Assembly (NCBI GenBank): GCA_023055425.1
Contig: JALGPY010000004.1
Coordinates: 18,375,718 to 18,439,717, forward strand
Origin: Linanthus parryae
Taxonomy: Eukaryota; Streptophyta; Magnoliopsida; Ericales; Polemoniaceae
Direction of reading: 5' to 3'
Length of the DNA: 64,000 nt
Part shown: positions 32,714-43,681 of the stretch, piece by piece
Numbering within the stretch: the first letter of the stretch is position 1
How the letters are laid out: every line of letters starts with the position of its first letter
Translations under genes and position numbers: made by a program
Notes under the pieces: generated by a model
What the model was told of the DNA's origin: nothing
The model's database searches: none
Seen by the model: the letters and a program-made list of their open reading frames with translations, nothing else

Positions 32714-34113
32714 ATGTCTACATCAGGTAGTGCTAAGAGGATACGGGGTATTGTTTTTGATGATCACCCATCTTCAATCTTGAGGAGGATGTAGTTTTGA
32801 GTGAGGAGGAGAATGTGGACGAGGGAGACGGCTCTGGCAACCTTCGTCAGGTGCCTCCGTCTCCAATTCTTTATGAGTTGAACTTAGTTATGCCTGCACT
32901 TCCAAAGATTGGGAGGAGAGGTAAGGCTGCAATGGATGTTGACCTCCACGCTATCTGCAGTACCAAATTCTGCAATTTCAGGTTTGTTAGTGCGGTGAAC
33001 TATAAGGCATATTGCACTGACGCATTCCTGAAGAGGGTAAGGACTCCTGAAAAACCCTTCCCGCAAAGCGACAAAATGCCAAAACAACTTCAAGATCTCT
33101 TGAAGAATGAGAGGCTAGATAGGTGGTTTAAAATTTGTAAGAAGTCTAGCTCCGCTCTTGCGAGGGAGAATCTGGTAAATGCTCATTTTTATGATGAGGG
33201 AGAGAGTGAGGATCAGAGGCATGTGTATTGTCGGGGAACCTATATAGTCATTACGCCAGAGACTATAGTGGCCGCCCTGAAAATCAAACCTCTAAAGAAT
33301 GAGATTTGCGCCTACAATGATACCATTAGGAGGTTGGATGCTGTTGAAGTAGTGAGTGCCTTTTGTTTTGAGGGGGTGCCTAGAGCGGGGTGGAATGAGA
33401 AACCCACTTTACCTGAGTGGAACGTTTCTAGGAGACTCGTGCTTCCACGTGCGAGGTGGTTGTGTGAGTTTCTTGAGAACTGGGTTTATGGAGTTTCTCC
33501 TAATCCCACGTACTCCTTCCAGCTTTGCACCATGGCTTACTGTTTGTGGATGGGAAAGCGTATCAGTGTCCCGTACTTCATTTATCGATTTCTTATGGAG
33601 GCGACCGACCACAATAACCGTAGATCTCCGGGGCGCACTTGTTTGCTCCTAAAGCTAGCACAAGATGCTAAGACTAATTTGAGTGGTCTAGATTATGACG
33701 ATAGCTCTAGAGACAAGAAGAAGAAGGATGCAACACGTACTTGGGGAGAGAATACCCGACCCCCTTAAGAACCAAATACATGTTGAACCCACACAACCTA
33801 GCGGAGACCAGGCGAGTAGCTCGAGCTCCAACATGAGCGACAGCTCAACACGCTCATGCATACAATGGAGTCTCAGAGACTCCAAGCTGATGAGGATGGA
33901 GCTAGGGAGAGGAGACATTTTGAGCACATTCGTAGTAATCAGCGCCAGTTTGGCCGAGGTATGGAGTTACTTAGCTATGACTGTGCGCAGCAGGGTGGGT
34001 GGATTCGGGACTTAGCTGTGGCGGCCAATGTCCAGTTGCAGTACCCACATACCTACGATGGATTGTTCCATTACCAGTCTAATGTATACACAGAGTCCAG
34101 TTCCGACGTCTGA
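32714..34113 (+). pseudogene. Putative plant transposon protein (PF20167-like) ORF, frameshifted
   Basis: An ATG at 32714 opens MSTSGSAKRIRGIVFDDHPS. A frameshift near 32775 moves into the long frame 32797-33768 (NVDEGDGSGNLRQVPPSPIL...). Family-like features are FVSAVNYKAYCTDAFLKRVR, ARENLVNAHFYDEGESEDQR, HVYCRGTYIVITPETIVAAL and PEWNVSRRLVLPRARWL, ending in a helical segment (VYGVSPNPTYSFQLCTMAY). The C-terminal part shifts frame again near 33700 (HVLGERIPDPLKNQIHVEPT, then RLQADEDGARERRHFEHIRS). Such ORFs occur in many plant non-autonomous LTR elements; their role is unknown. Two shifts make this copy inactive. Confidence 0.75.
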
Positions 34114-34200
34114 GCTGAGGACGAAGGGAGGTCTCACTCGGACTAGACAAACCGGCCCTACGCTTGAGCAGATGAGATCTCTTTATTTCACTCTATTTTT

Positions 34201-34236
34201 CGTTGAGGACAACGAAGCACTTAAGTGTGGGGGGAG
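34201..34236 (+). promoter_or_regulatory. Internal purine-tract motif (second PPT-like)
   Basis: GAGGACAACGAAGCACTTAA is followed by GTGTGGGGGGAG. The same block occurs at 57316-57350 in the second Athila-like element. It lies about 1.9 kb before the true polypurine tract. Confidence 0.6.
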
Positions 34237-36104
34237 TTTTTAGCTATCCGCTTATTGGCCATTGCATAGCCTTGTTACATGTAGTTTAGTGAGTCTGTTA
34301 TGCATATAGAGTTAGTCCATAGGATTGCATTTGCACGTTTAAATATTTCCATTGTATATATTGTTACACTTTTACTTATTGAGTCCACCTACCCTTTCTT
34401 GTTGGTTAATCGAGTTGGCCAGTTACATAGAGTGTCTAAAAATACATAAAAATGATTAAAACAAGAAAAATCCTAAAAATAGAATTTTTTTGAGAAAGGG
34501 CAATTGAAGAGAGTAAGCAGTGGAGAGGGATTAATGATAGTATTCCCTAGGTAGTATGAAAATCTGAGGTGAGGTAGACGCGAGAATCTGGAGTAGGAAG
34601 GCTTATAGAGCTAATGCACTCGAGAATTGTGAGTAGCTGTCTCTTAGAATAGTTATCCTACTAGCGCTACACCACTGTCACTTAGGTAGTCGTCAACCCT
34701 CCTCGTAGTGGCAACGGAACAGCCGTGCAAGTGATTTTTATGGGGACCTCACGTCCCGTCTCCATCGCCTAGGTCCACTAGTTACCCCAATTTGATCCAT
34801 CTACCCCTTTTATTCACAGCCTCTAGCCTAGGAAGTCATTCCTTGTGATTTCTGTCACTAGTTAGAATGGTCCCTTCCTATGCGCCATGATAGAGGGAGT
34901 TGATTTAGGGAGGCTCGTTGAGGGTGAGCTGATATTATTACATCTTGAGTGGGAACTCTTACATGTCAACTTATGCGGGGATGTGAGGTTGAGTTAGAGA
35001 CGGCAGCACACTCTGGTGTGGCGGTGAGTCGTGTCCATACACCACGATCACAGGTGGAGTGCCGTAGTGCGTGATACTTTTTCCGCACGTCATGGGGTGG
35101 GGGTTGGTTGATTTTATAGGAGAACGTGCTTTCACTTCATTCATATTTTCTACATCTTAGGTGATGAGGAGGATCGGTTGGAATTAGCACGTTTACACAT
35201 TGATTACCGGGTTTTGGATATGCTTTACATCGAGTGTGGGGGTGTCGACACATATTTGACTACATAAATTGATGTGAAACATTCCACCCCTACGTTATTT
35301 ATATTGATTTGATCTCCTTGGATATTGTATCATCATTGGTGGCTCCATGTGCTTATTATTGTGTTGAAAAAAGACAGAAATTAGAAAAAATAGAAATTGA
35401 AAGTGAAAGCAATAAAGGAGCATGCTTGGAATTGAAGACCAGGGAGATTAGATATTGTTCGAGATCACTTCTTCACATTTGTGGCCGCGAGAACGGCGCT
35501 GCACCAGGATTGAGGTAATAAGGGCCGGAGTAGTTAGGTTCGGCGGGGTTCCTTGGATTTTGGAGAGGGAGTGTGAGAATCGGATTTTGTGAGTTGTATC
35601 ATGACGTCTAGGAATGCGCTTCTAAATACCCTATCCTACACGTCCTAAAGCCGTCAACAATTGAAGCCCGTGGATAAATAGCTCGGATGGTAAGTGCTAG
35701 GGATACGTTTGAAGAGTGTGCGAAAGCAACTTATTTTGTGTTCGCGCCCGTTCTGTCTGACGAAACTGGCCGCAAGTTTTACCGATCACCAAAGCTATAG
35801 AATCTTCTAGGGTATGTGAGAGCCTTATGACATGCCGGTTTGTTGTTTGAGGTTTCCCAATCTCTACTAAAAAGAAAAAAAATATTTTTTCTTTAACTCC
35901 TTACATTGTACATACTTGAGTTGCATTGTTCATATCATGTAGTTTGCATAGTCATGTCTTTTTGTATTGAGTTGTGAGTCGTGTTAGCTAGCGGAAAGTT
36001 AAGTATGCAAAGTGGTTGGGTATTCATTTGTTTGGCTTTTGTATGTATGCAATGTCTCAAGTGTGGGAGGTTTGTGCTTCATTGTTCCTCGGGACGAGCA
36101 AGAG
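34237..36104 (+). other. 3' untranslated region of Athila-like element 1
   Basis: No protein motif. GCATAGCCTTGTTACATGTAG and later phrases are shared with 57385-57405 in the second element, showing common descent of the 3' regions although the LTRs differ. Confidence 0.6.
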
Positions 36105-36120
36105 AGTAAGTGTGGGGGAG
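36087..36120 (+). promoter_or_regulatory. Stem-loop plus polypurine tract
   Basis: CCTCGGGACGAGCA (36087-36100) is followed by AGAGAGTAAGTGTGGGGGAG and then the 3' LTR (TGATAG at 36123). The purine tract primes plus-strand synthesis; the preceding CTCG-GGA-CGAG stem-loop is conserved in two other elements of the window. Confidence 0.85.
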
Positions 36121-36122
36121 TT

Positions 36123-37762
36123 TGATAGCACCTTTTAGGGGATATAATTCTTTATCATTTACCACATGATAATATGTATTTGGAGATTGTTTTGAGGCCA
36201 ATTTTAGAGATTATAGGTCGTTTTATCACTTGTTCTACCATGTGCTAAATTGCTAGTCCGGGCGTTTTCCATGCATATGTTATTGTTATTTGTCAAATAT
36301 AATTACTTGGTATGTTTTTTCATGTTGTTTTGGCAGGGACGGATGCTAATCAGTTGATAGGAGGCATGGAACGAACTACGGAAACAATAGGAGCTCAAGT
36401 GGAGTCAAGAGAAGCTGAATTCGAGGAGCTTGGATGACAAGCTTGCACTATTTTGATCATAGCCAGAGTTATACAACTGATTTGGGGAAGAGACCAGTGC
36501 CATATGAAATTAGACTCAGAGAGCTGTACATCGATAGGTCACGGAGCTAAATCCAAGTTCGGACGAAAAAGATATCGCCTTTTGAAGTTAGGAGCAGATT
36601 TCAGGGAGCTTTTGTGCAATTACTGAAGACTTCTGCGGGTTATGATTGAAGAACGACCTAGGTACGAAATTAATCATCATTCACGCATCCAGATAGCCAA
36701 GAAGAAGGAGGAGAGCTAGGAGACTTCATTTGGAACGACCTCAAGCAAGGAGGAGAGCCCGGATCGCGCCAATCTTCACGGTTTTTAGCGTTTGATCTAT
36801 TTTTCTCTCTACTTTCTTGTATGAACTATTCAAGAACCATGTTAACTTGTGTTATGAGTAGCTAACCTCATACCTAGGCATATATGGAGAGCCTAGGGTT
36901 TATGTTTTGATGATAATTTCCGGATTTTGGATGATCTTTATTGCTAGGATTATGGTTCCATGAAGATTGTTTTGGTTTTCATCATGTTGAGTTCTTTCTT
37001 TGACAAGATAGGGCTAAGATGTGTGATGTGGATTGGCTATTTCTTCATTCAATCATGAACTAGGCTTAATGATGATATTGGTAGCCTAATTATCTTTTTT
37101 ATTGTGCTTAATTATTAGTAACGAAGGAGTCATGACCCGAAATTACTACGTAGCTAGTGAGTGTGTGAAAACAACTCTACCCTAGTTGAGATGAGTAAAC
37201 AAGATCATTCTTAATTCACTAGACCGAGAGGTTAGTTGGATAGGAATGGCTAGATGAGGGTAAATTCAGTAGGAAGTAATGAGTTGCTCGTGAATGGTGG
37301 TCTGAGAGGACATTATCCCTTGCAACATTGTTGGACTGCTAGAACACATAGGTAGTATATTTGTCTATCGTTACCTTTGTGTAGAACGACATGAGACCAA
37401 TAGGTAATTGTCAACGCTATTACCCAGCATAGGCTACTAAGAGTCATTGTGTTAGAACATGGAATCCGGAATTGTCAAAACTACCCTAGGTGATCTATAG
37501 GTTGCCTAGCTTTCTCTCCTATGATTTACATCAAATCATTTTATTCGCGTTATTTCACTACCATTGCTAGTCACTTTTTTGAGGGTGACAACACTTCGAA
37601 CTACAACCATTTTTACCGGTTACATAGGTAAATTGAGTTTAATTGCTAATCTAGAGCATATAGTAAACACCTTCCCTTGGGTTCGATAACTTCGAGTCCA
37701 AAATATTCCACTTTATTACTTGACTGTATACTTGCGTAGCAACGCGTAGTAATCGCGCGTCA
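36123..37762 (+). repeat. 3' LTR of Athila-like element 1
   Basis: 1640 bp, TGATAGCACC...CGCGCGTCA. It is full length relative to the 5' LTR and is followed directly by the GTTTA target duplication (37763-37767). Confidence 0.95.
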
Positions 37763-37939
37763 GTTTACTACTGGAGCAACACTCAAAAAGTGTAGAAGTA
37801 AAATTTAGGGGAAATTTATTCCAAAGTGTAAGAATAAAATTGTGGGAGAAAAAAAATAATGATTATGTTAACCAAACTGTACTGGTGTTGAGAAGAGGAG
37901 AGTCTTCCCCACCCCTTAACCCCAATGTTTAAGTTCTTA

Positions 37940-38196
37940 CCACTCCGTCCCTGCTCTTTCTTCCCAATTTGACTTCTTGACTCGTATCTGGGTCACTCTG
38001 ACCGGGTTATTTGGATAGCAAAATGATGCAATTTTTTAATAATTTTTCCCCATGTTACAGAGCATCTTTTAATCTACAACACAATGAAAAAAATTTAAAA
38101 AAACAACATCATTTTGCTACCCAAATCAGTTGATCAATGTGACCTAGTGAATAGTAGTAAAAATAAAATTGAGAAGAAAGAGCAGGGACATAGTGG
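37940..38196. mobile_element. Stowaway-like MITE, copy 2 (intact ends)
   Basis: The left end CCACTCCGTCCCTGCTCTTT and the inverted right end CCACTATGTCCCTGCTCTTT are flanked by TA on both sides (37938-37939 and 38197-38198). CTCCGTCCC ends with TA duplication are the hallmark of Stowaway (Tc1/mariner) MITEs. Internal arms GGATAGCAAAATGATG / CATCATTTTGCTACCC make the whole element a hairpin. Confidence 0.8.
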
Positions 38197-38305
38197 TAAT
38201 ATTCACAATACTGACAATTACCCTCCAAGAGAGGAGGTCTCCCCCACCCCCTCTAGCCAATACCCACGATCATTTTTTTTTTTGAGGAAATACCTACCAT
38301 CATTT

Positions 38306-38310
38306 ATTAT
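38306..38310 (+). other. Target site duplication ATTAT (left)
   Basis: ATTAT precedes the left copia LTR and is repeated at 46744-46748 after the right LTR. Confidence 0.95.
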
Positions 38311-39742
38311 TGTAGGGTTTTGATTCATGGATGCGCAACGGAAGCATAAACAAACATAAAACCATGCAAAACCCTCCAAGGATCACAAGTCAAGAGACAT
38401 AACGATGGTAAGGGTTAGAAATCATAAACACACCTTAGAGTTCTCCTTTGATGACTTCAAACGCGAATTGTGTCACGTTCTCTATAGTTGATCCACGCCT
38501 AGAGTTGATCCTAGAATCTCCCAAATCCTTGGTGCTAGCCCGGAAGAGGAAGAGGAAGAAGAATCACGCAAAACGAGACCCAAAAGGAGGGTCTCGGCCT
38601 CCTTTGGCCGACGGGGACGGGTCGGCGGCAAGGGGGCGGACGGGCTCCCTTGTTGCTTGCTCTCTCTCCTTTTGTTCTCTCCCACTCTTTTTTATGTTCA
38701 CTAATGAGCATAAGTTATATGGGAAGGAAGGAAGGAAGGTCCTTTATATAGTCCAAAAACTCCTTGTTAACTACCTAAAGGACTTATTCTAGTCCTACTA
38801 GAATTCAATTCAGTCCCTTCCTTGCAAATTTGTCCCGACTAAGTTTGCAAGGGTTTGCAAAGTGATCCTTCTAAATAATTAATCCAATAAATTAATTCCC
38901 AAATCTAGTTCAACTCTATATAGCGTGTGACCCCATAGGTTCTATCTAGTTGGTAGCAACTACTTGCTAATATGGAGCGGTCTCTAGCAAAACATCCATT
39001 CCAGCCAACTAATAGAATAGTCATCTTGACAACCTTTTGTACAAGTAATTGTCTCATCCCTTTGTCTCTATATCCGGATTGGACACGAGACATACAAGTC
39101 ACACTCGTATATCCAATCCAAAGTTTCTCGATCCATGGGAATAGCCTTATTCGTGCAAATAACATCAATATCCCATATTGATTTATTTGAGTCTGGCCAG
39201 ACATTCTATAAGCACTATCCCTCGAGTGGCCTAGGATATTTGCTCCCGTTATGTGGGAGGGACAAATTCTATCTACGTCCACTACGATCTCTAATCTTGC
39301 TTCGTATTGTATCCAGTACACGCCTTTATAACTACCCAGTTACGGTGTAGCGTTTAACGCTACCAAGATCACAATAATCCACAACTAGAATATCTAGTGA
39401 CTTCAAGTCTAAGGATGACAATACCATTGTACCGCGAGAAGCGCTTGTGACTCAACATAACATGTATGTAGCCTTCTCGGAGATGGGTCAATTTAGTGCA
39501 ACATTCCCTAATGCACACCTATGTGTTGGATCGTGATATCTCCATATCAATCCAACCCCATACTAGTCTATAGATGATTGTCCCATTTAATCATTATACT
39601 TGACTAGGGATATTTAAGATAAACAACACACTTGTAAATCTAAGGACTTCATTATATTAAATATCCAATAAATAATAAATGAATTTCTAGCCACAAATAA
39701 TTCATACTAAACTAGATTGCCTCTAGGGCATCTATTCCAACA
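38311..39742 (-). repeat. 3' LTR of copia element
   Basis: Minus-strand start TGTTGGAATAGATGCCCTAG; the far end is ...CCTACA. It contains a TATA box (ACTATATAAAGGACC) near 38755-38741. It carries the extra bases CCCAA in an ACGAGACCCAAAAGGAGGG context relative to the other LTR. Confidence 0.95.
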
Positions 39743-39743
39743 G

Positions 39744-39754
39744 TCTCCCACTTG
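39744..39754 (-). promoter_or_regulatory. Copia polypurine tract
   Basis: AAGTGGGAGAC on the minus strand lies directly before the 3' LTR. Confidence 0.8.
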
Positions 39755-39756
39755 CA

Positions 39757-41541
39757 CTAGAGCGAATCTGGCGCATCTCGTATGCCCATGCTCCTAGTGT
39801 TCCCTTCATGCTTCCACTGCGTGAGAGGCTTTGTAAGCGGGTCTGACAGATTATCATCTGTAGAAATCTTGCATATCCGAACGTCTCCTCTATCGATAAT
39901 ATCTCGAATCAGATAAAACTTCCTGAGCACGTCCTTGGACTTCTGGTGCGACCTGGGTTCCTTTGATTGCGCGATCGCCCCACTGTTGTCACAGAACAAC
40001 TCGACTGGATCCGCAATTCTAGGGACCACACCAAGTTCAAAAAAAAACTTTCTTATCCAAACAGCCTCCTTTGCTGCGCCATTTGCAGCAATGTACTCAG
40101 CCTCTGTTGTAGAATCAGCTACCGTCTCTTGCTTGGAACTCTTCCAGCTCACCGCTGCTCCATTCAGGCAAAACACATATCCTGATTGTGATCTAAAGTC
40201 ATCTCTGTCGGTTTGGAAGCTTGCATCTGTGTAACCCCTTACACGCAACTCTTCCTCACTGCCAAATATCAAGAAGGCATCCTTAGTTCTTCTCAAGTAC
40301 TTTAGGATGTTCTTGACTGCAATCCAGTGACTCTCACCCGGATTGGATTGGTATCTGCTTGTCATACTCAAGGCATATGACACATCTGGTCTAGTACATA
40401 ACATGGCGTACATGATAGATCCTATGGCCGAGGCATAGGGGATTCTACTCATGCGTTCCTTCTCAATCTCATTGGAAGGACAACCACTCTTCGAAAGAGT
40501 GATTCCATGTGACATGGGCAAGAATCCCTTCTTTGAATCTTGCATGTTGAACCGCTTCAACACCTTGTCAATATATGTACTTTGACTTAGGCCTAGCAAC
40601 CTTTTAGATCTATCTCTATAGATCTTTATACCGAGTATATAGGCTGCTTCCCCTAAGTCCTTCATTGAGAAACACTTTCCTAACCAATCGTTAACAGATT
40701 GCAGCATGGGAATGTCGTTTCCAATGAGTAGTATGTCATCCACATACAAGACCAGAAAAGCTACGGAGCTCCCACTAACCTTCTTGTAGACACAAGACTC
40801 ATCTTCGTTTCTGATGAAGCCAAACTCTTTGACCACTTCATCAAAACGTCGATTCCAACTCCTAGAAGCTTGCTTCAATCCATAAATGGATCGTTGCAGC
40901 TTACAGACTTTGTTGGCTTGCTTTGGATCTTCAAAACCCTCCGGCTGTATCATATACACGTCGTCGAGGAGATTCCCATAAAGGAATGCTGTTTTGACAT
41001 CCATCTGCCAAATCTCATAGTCGTGGTATGCTGCAATTGCAAGTAGGATTCGGATGGATTTGGTCATAGCGACTGGTGAAAAGGTTTCATCATAGTCAAT
41101 ACCATGAATCTGTCTGAATCTTTTAGCCACCAATCGGCCCTTATAGGTAATCACATTACCATCCATTTCGATCTTCTTCTTGAAGACCCACTTGCACCCT
41201 ATGGGCTGCGCCCCATCGCGTGGTTCCATTAAAGTCCATACTTTGTTGCTATACATGGATTCCATCTCGGATCTCATGGCTTCCAGCCACTTCTGAGAGT
41301 CTGGGCCACTCATGGCCTCCTCATAGGTAGTAGGCTCATCATCTATGAGCATCGTGTCACCGGAATCGGTTACGAGAAGTCCATACCTCTCGGGTTCCTG
41401 GCGCACTCTACTAGATCTATGAAGCTCTTGTGTTACCTGAACAGGTTGCTCCACAACTGCTTGTGGTTCCTGTTCATGTTCCATGATCGGTTCAGTGATT
41501 TGTGGTTCTTGAACCTCTTCAAGTTCTACATTCCTCCACTT
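39757..41541 (-). pseudogene. Copia reverse transcriptase and RNase H
   Basis: A long open frame (ATG at 41484, frame open a little upstream) encodes the RVT_2 domain: MDVKTAFLYGNLLDDVYMIQ, then SIYGLKQASRSWNRRFDE, with the catalytic box LYVDDILLIG. RNase H follows: VRGYTDASFQTDRDDFRSQS, DSTTEAEYIAANGAAKEAVW, LFCDNSGAIAQSKEPRSHQK. Catalytic aspartates of YVDD and the D-E-D of RNase H are present. Departures from the usual pattern are YKGRLVAKR (normally YKARLVAKG) and HQKSKD (normally HQKSKH). The domain is over 570 residues without a stop, the best-preserved coding stretch in the window, but it is cut off from integrase by a frameshift near 41540. Confidence 0.9.
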
Positions 41542-41543
41542 GC

Positions 41544-42450
41544 TTATTTAGAGACAAACTCTCTTTCTAGAAACACGCCGGTCCGAGAAACAAACACTTT
41601 GTTCTCGGTTGGATTGTAGAAGTAGTAACCCTTAGTTTCCTTAGGGTACCCCACAAATTTGCACTTATCCGATTTCGGCCCTAGCTTGTCTGACTGTAAA
41701 CGTTTTACATAGACATCGCAGCCCCAAATCCTCATGAACGACAGTGTGGGACGCCTCCCACTCCACATCTCATATGGTGTCTTCATGACTGATTTAGATG
41801 GAACACGGTTAATGGTGAAAGCTGCACTTAATAGAGCGTAGCCCCAAAATGATAATGGAAGATCGGTTTGACACATCATAGATCGAACCATATCCAATAG
41901 GGTTCGATTTCTCCTCTCGGACACGCCATTCCATTGTGGCGTTCCGGGTGGAGTGAGTTGGGACACGACCCCACACTCTCTAAGATAGTCGTCAAACTCT
42001 TGGCTCAAGTATTCTCCTCCACAATCCGATCGTAGGGCCTTGATACTTTTGCCAAGTTGCTTTTCTACTTCATTTTTGAATTCTTTGAACACTTCAAAGG
42101 ATTCGGATTTTGCCCTCATGAGGTACACAAATCCATATCTACTGTAATCATCAGTAAATGTAATGAAGTAGACATAACCACCCCTGGCAGGCGTGGCAAA
42201 TGGCCCACACACATCGGTATTGATGAGCGCCAATTGCTCACTAGTCCTCTCACCTTTCTTATTGAAAGGGGACTTTATCATTTTTCCCAATAAACAAGCC
42301 TCACATGTCTCATATGATTCAAAATCAAATGAGTCTAGTAATCCATCCTTATGGAGTCTAGACACACGTTTCTCATTTATGTGGCCTAAACGACAGTGCC
42401 TTAAATAAGCAGGATTTAAATCATTTATTTTAATCCGCTTGGTATTAATG
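41544..42450 (-). pseudogene. Copia integrase
   Basis: After a stop near 42450 the frame contains the zinc-binding H-H-C-C segment (RHCRLGHINEKRVSRLHKDG ... CEACLLGK). The catalytic core follows, with D in LINTDVCGPF, D in LRSDCGGEY and E in NGVSERRNRTL. The C-terminal part reads IWGCDVYVKRLQSDKLGPKS, then FVGYPKETKGYYFYNPTENK. All three catalytic acidic residues are visible. The frame ends at a stop at 41544 where a one-base change separates it from reverse transcriptase. Confidence 0.9.
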
Positions 42451-42452
42451 TA

Positions 42453-43209
42453 TTAGACAGGATTGCTTAGATCAAGGACATAAAGTCCATTAAATAATTG
42501 CGCACTAAAATAGTGAATATTATTTAAATAAAAGGAACAACAATTGTTCTTTATTGAAATAATAAAACCATCCTTGTCCAAACAAGAAATAGAAATAATG
42601 TTTCTGCTCATAGCAGGCACAAAATAGCAATTATTTAATTCTAAAATTAATCCTGAAGGCAGAGATAGCTCGCACGCGCCTATGGCCAACGCGCAGATCT
42701 ACCTCTCCTTTAGCCAATATCCTACTTCTCTTTAGATCCTGCATATTTCGACAAATATGAGATCCACATCTAGTATCTAATACCCATGATGTAGAGAAAG
42801 TTAAATTGACATCTACAACAAAAATACCTGGTGGTGGTGGAATCACTATTCCAAGCCTCTTGTCCTCCCGATATTTTGGGCAGTTCCTCCTCAAGTGTCC
42901 AGGCTGACTGCAGTAGTGACATTCACCTTTAGTCACGCCCTTGGCAATGCCACCAACAGGCTTAAGGGCAGGTTCCTTGGACTTGGCAACTGACTTGCCT
43001 TTTCCCTTGGAGGAAGAGGCAAACCTTTTAACCTTTCGTTTCTGTACCATCATTATGGCCTTGCCCTTACCCTTGTTGATGCTCTCTTCAGCCGTCCTCA
43101 ACATATTGAGTAAATCTGGCAGTGGTTTAACGATCTCGTTCATGTTATAGTTCATAATGAACTGTCCATAACTATCGGGAAATGATTGCAACACGAGATC
43201 GGTTGCCAA
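42453..43209 (-). pseudogene. Copia gag C-terminus (zinc knuckle) and protease
   Basis: 43209-42631 reads QSFPDSYGQFIMNYNMNEIV, a lysine-rich stretch, then the CCHC zinc knuckle CHYCSQPGHLRRNC, then WVLDTRCGSHICRNMQDLKR. The retropepsin active site, usually D-T-G, is D-T-R, which should abolish proteolysis. A frameshift near 42680 moves into 42689-42453 (LSLPSGLILELNNCYFVPAM, then NGLYVLDL), the normal continuation toward integrase. Confidence 0.85.
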
Positions 43210-43651
43210 CGAGATTCTCCAAGTACCCGATCATTCGGAGTACATGGGGTCCCACCGGGTTCCCTTCTGCCAGATGACATTTGAACAGTGCCTTTGAGAC
43301 CTCATACCTCTCTACCCTCGCCTGCTCTTGGAAGAGCTGCTTTAGATGTTCGATCATATCGACAACATTCATGTTTTCGTGTTGCTTCTGAAGTTCAGAA
43401 GTCATGGTGCAAAGCATAACGCAGGCCGCATCATTAGCGTCATCAACACGCTTTTGATACGCCTTTAGGGCAGCAGGTGTTTGGTTCTCTGGACCTTCTG
43501 GAACATGCTCCTCTATTGCGTACAGTTTCTTCTCTTGCTTGAGAACAATTCTCAAGTTTCTGTACCAATCAAGAAAGTTGGTTCCAGAGAGCTTGTCCTT
43601 CTCAAGGATAGATCGTAGGGAATGTTGTGAACTCGATGAGTTGTTTGCCAT
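43172..43651 (-). pseudogene. Copia gag N-terminal part
   Basis: MANNSSSSQHSLRSILEKDK starts at 43651. It contains LSGTNFLDWYRNLRIVLKQE, VDDANDAACVMLCTMTSELQ and ARVERYEVSKALFKCHLAEG, typical of UBN2-type copia gag. The frame runs into an unrelated end after YLENLVGN; the true continuation is in another frame from 43209, so a small deletion near 43205 breaks it. Confidence 0.85.
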
Positions 43652-43681
43652 TTGGAATTCTACAAAAAGGAAAATACGCAA

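Larger units (their letters stand above)
27458..37762 (+). mobile_element. Complete Athila-like non-autonomous LTR retrotransposon
   Basis: This 10.3 kb element is bounded by LTRs starting TGATAGCACC and ending CGCGC(T/G)TCA, with a 5-bp target duplication. In order it has a tRNA-Asp-type primer site, a gag relic, a protease region, a long non-coding spacer, a 'putative plant transposon protein' ORF, a 1.9 kb 3' untranslated region and a purine tract. Reverse transcriptase, RNase H and integrase are absent. Gag-protease similarity (CDLxxSVNLM, PIIVGRP, GELIMRI) and the AAGCGCTGATTGGGAGGCAACCCAA-type motif near 31405-31427 place it with Athila. It would need enzymes from a relative to move. 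Confidence 0.9.

Noticed and set aside
33356..34015. Additional ORFs in other frames around the plant transposon protein
   Set aside because: They are shadows of the main frame or the continuation after frameshifts, already covered by the pseudogene call.
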